The translations under genes were made by a program, and so were the position numbers. The notes beneath the pieces were generated by a model. That model did not search any database. It saw nothing but the letters and a program-made list of their open reading frames with translations, and had not been told where the DNA came from. A stretch of 34,936 bases of DNA from Saccoglossus kowalevskii (lineage: Eukaryota; Hemichordata; Enteropneusta; Harrimaniidae), in NCBI RefSeq assembly GCF_000003605.2, contig NW_003155250.1, forward strand, positions 230,416 through 265,351. The letters are read 5' to 3'. Of this stretch, positions 34,081-34,936 are shown one piece after another (the first letter of the stretch is position 1; each line of letters opens with the position of its first letter).

Positions 34081-34741
34081 CTACACAAATATGAACACAG
34101 ATAATTATGCTTATATGGTCTTTAAAATTGGTTCAAATTGGGTTGAATCAAATTTACTTTTTACATAAAAGCGGAAATTTAACAAACTAGTCGTCAGGTG
34201 TATTTGTGTTCACAAATGTTCCCTGCTACCAGTTGTAAGTGAGCCAAATATTGTGCGATATATTTCATTGTACCCGCATTTAAATCTGGGAATCGCCATC
34301 TACGCAAGAAACAGAAGGCAACAGCGTATCATGCAAGCGTCTACCCATGAATCATTGCGCTTTTAGCATGCATGGTTATCGTCGCTTGGAACTCAATTCC
34401 CGCGCGTGACGACCCGTCCGCTTTAATACTGATTGTTTTACTAAACACAATATTCTTACCTTTGTCATTGGGGTATAGAACGGATGGTGGTGTTCTAAGA
34501 CCGGGTTGTTAGACGCTCTGTTGTACGTGCAGATTATGGCCCACCGTCGGCGACCACTTCGATTTTGGTCGCTACGGTGAAGAACGTTGCTATGGAAATA
34601 CAACGCATCTCCTGGATTTAGCGTGACGTAAACCAATGGTAACGCTTCCATCACTAGTTTGACCCTCTCCATGTCCGCACCAGTTTGTCCTCCGATTATT
34701 ACATGGTCAATTCGACCAAGTTTCTGCGAGCCAGGTATAAT
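33973..34741 (-). CDS. PhyH-family Fe(II)/2-oxoglutarate dioxygenase, C-terminal part in two exons (5' part beyond window)
   Basis: Seen: two minus-strand exons (34741-34460 and 34080-33973) join in phase 0 to give 129 residues and a stop. The upper exon holds PGSQKLGRIDH, GGQTGADMERV, NPGDALYFHSNVLHRSDQN, RRRWAIICTYNRASNNP and HHHPFYTPMTK. Family knowledge: this is the distal half of the double-stranded beta-helix of the phytanoyl-CoA dioxygenase (PhyH/EctD) family. The His of NVLH is the expected distal iron ligand. The Arg 11 residues later (third Arg of RRRW) sits where the 2-oxoglutarate-binding Arg lies in PhyH (H264/R275) and EctD (H248/R259). The proximal HxD ligands must lie on an exon outside the window. 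Animal homologues are often named L-proline trans-4-hydroxylase-like, but substrate cannot be told from sequence. The gene runs tail to tail with NPDC1, about 18 kb away. Confidence 0.93.
34280..34426 (-). mobile_element. TTAA-flanked miniature element, family A copy 3, in the last intron of the PhyH gene
   Basis: Both ends are TTAA (34280-34283 and 34423-34426). Read on the minus strand it starts TTAAAGCGGACGGGTCGTCA and shares with the copies at 3043-3207 and 25492-25657 the block GGAATTGAGTTCCA, a GCGACGATAAC segment and a CTCATGGG-like segment. It lies between the last two exons of the dioxygenase gene. No coding capacity, so it must have been moved by another element's transposase. Confidence 0.75.
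34460..34741 (-). CDS. PhyH-family dioxygenase, penultimate coding exon
   Basis: On the minus strand the acceptor is tgttttattag just before 34741 and the donor is gtaaga starting at 34459. The 94 codons start IIPGSQKLGRIDH and end TPMTK, entering and leaving in phase 0. The iron-ligand His codon is at 34579-34577 and the 2-oxoglutarate Arg codon at 34546-34544. A Met at 34672 inside the exon is not the start, because the frame and homology continue upstream to the acceptor. Confidence 0.93.
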
Positions 34742-34936
34742 CTAATAAAACAAGAATAGTTTAGTTTAATTATAGCATATATGTAGCATATCTGATTTCT
34801 GTCCATTTTTCCACACAAACTCTTCATCCGAATGGCACTCTGAGTCGATTATGTTTAAATCAATACATTCCACAGTGTAGTGTAATGTGTACTGCAGTGC
34901 AGTGCAATCGCTGTATGTGGTGCGGTGCACTTCAAT
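34742..34936 (-). other. Intron of the PhyH-family gene, to the window edge
   Basis: Sequence upstream (minus strand) of the penultimate exon's acceptor. No further exon is seen; the rest of the gene lies beyond the window. Confidence 0.6.

Overview
The window is animal (metazoan) nuclear DNA, most likely from a marine invertebrate. It is AT-rich and mostly non-coding, with short exons bounded by GT/AG splice sites, minisatellites, short inverted-repeat transposons and a decayed LINE. The phylum cannot be fixed from the sequence. The two real genes are conserved across many animals, so they do not settle it. No operon, CRISPR array, rRNA or convincing tRNA gene was seen.

Left half (1 to about 20.2 kb): this is the 3' part of a plus-strand gene for an NPDC1/CAB-1 family protein. 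Four exons (11570-11657, 14682-14761, 15779-15881, 16043-16129) encode the last 118 residues, which form the conserved cytoplasmic tail. The signal peptide, ectodomain and membrane span were not found, so the first 11.5 kb is probably one long intron. That intron holds a 20-bp satellite (1-560), a 40-bp minisatellite next to the splice acceptor, and two TTAA-flanked miniature transposons. A possible alternative first exon at 5632-5747 ends in the right phase to join the NPDC1 tail. The intron after the first visible exon carries a roughly 1-kb minisatellite with higher-order periodicity.

Middle (about 20.2 to 33.6 kb): intergenic DNA rich in transposon relics. These include an assembly gap bounded by terminal inverted repeats and an 8-bp duplication, a 477-bp hAT-like element, several other inverted-repeat elements, and the 3' end of a CR1/L2-like LINE. 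CpG is much commoner here (51 in 23001-24000) than in the NPDC1 gene body (10 in 9001-10000). That fits gene-body methylation of the left half, but this is inference.

Right end (33973 to 34936): the last two coding exons of a minus-strand phytanoyl-CoA dioxygenase (PhyH) family gene, an Fe(II)/2-oxoglutarate oxygenase of the kind often annotated as L-proline trans-4-hydroxylase-like. A TTAA-flanked miniature element sits in its last intron. The two genes converge tail to tail and show no sign of functional linkage.
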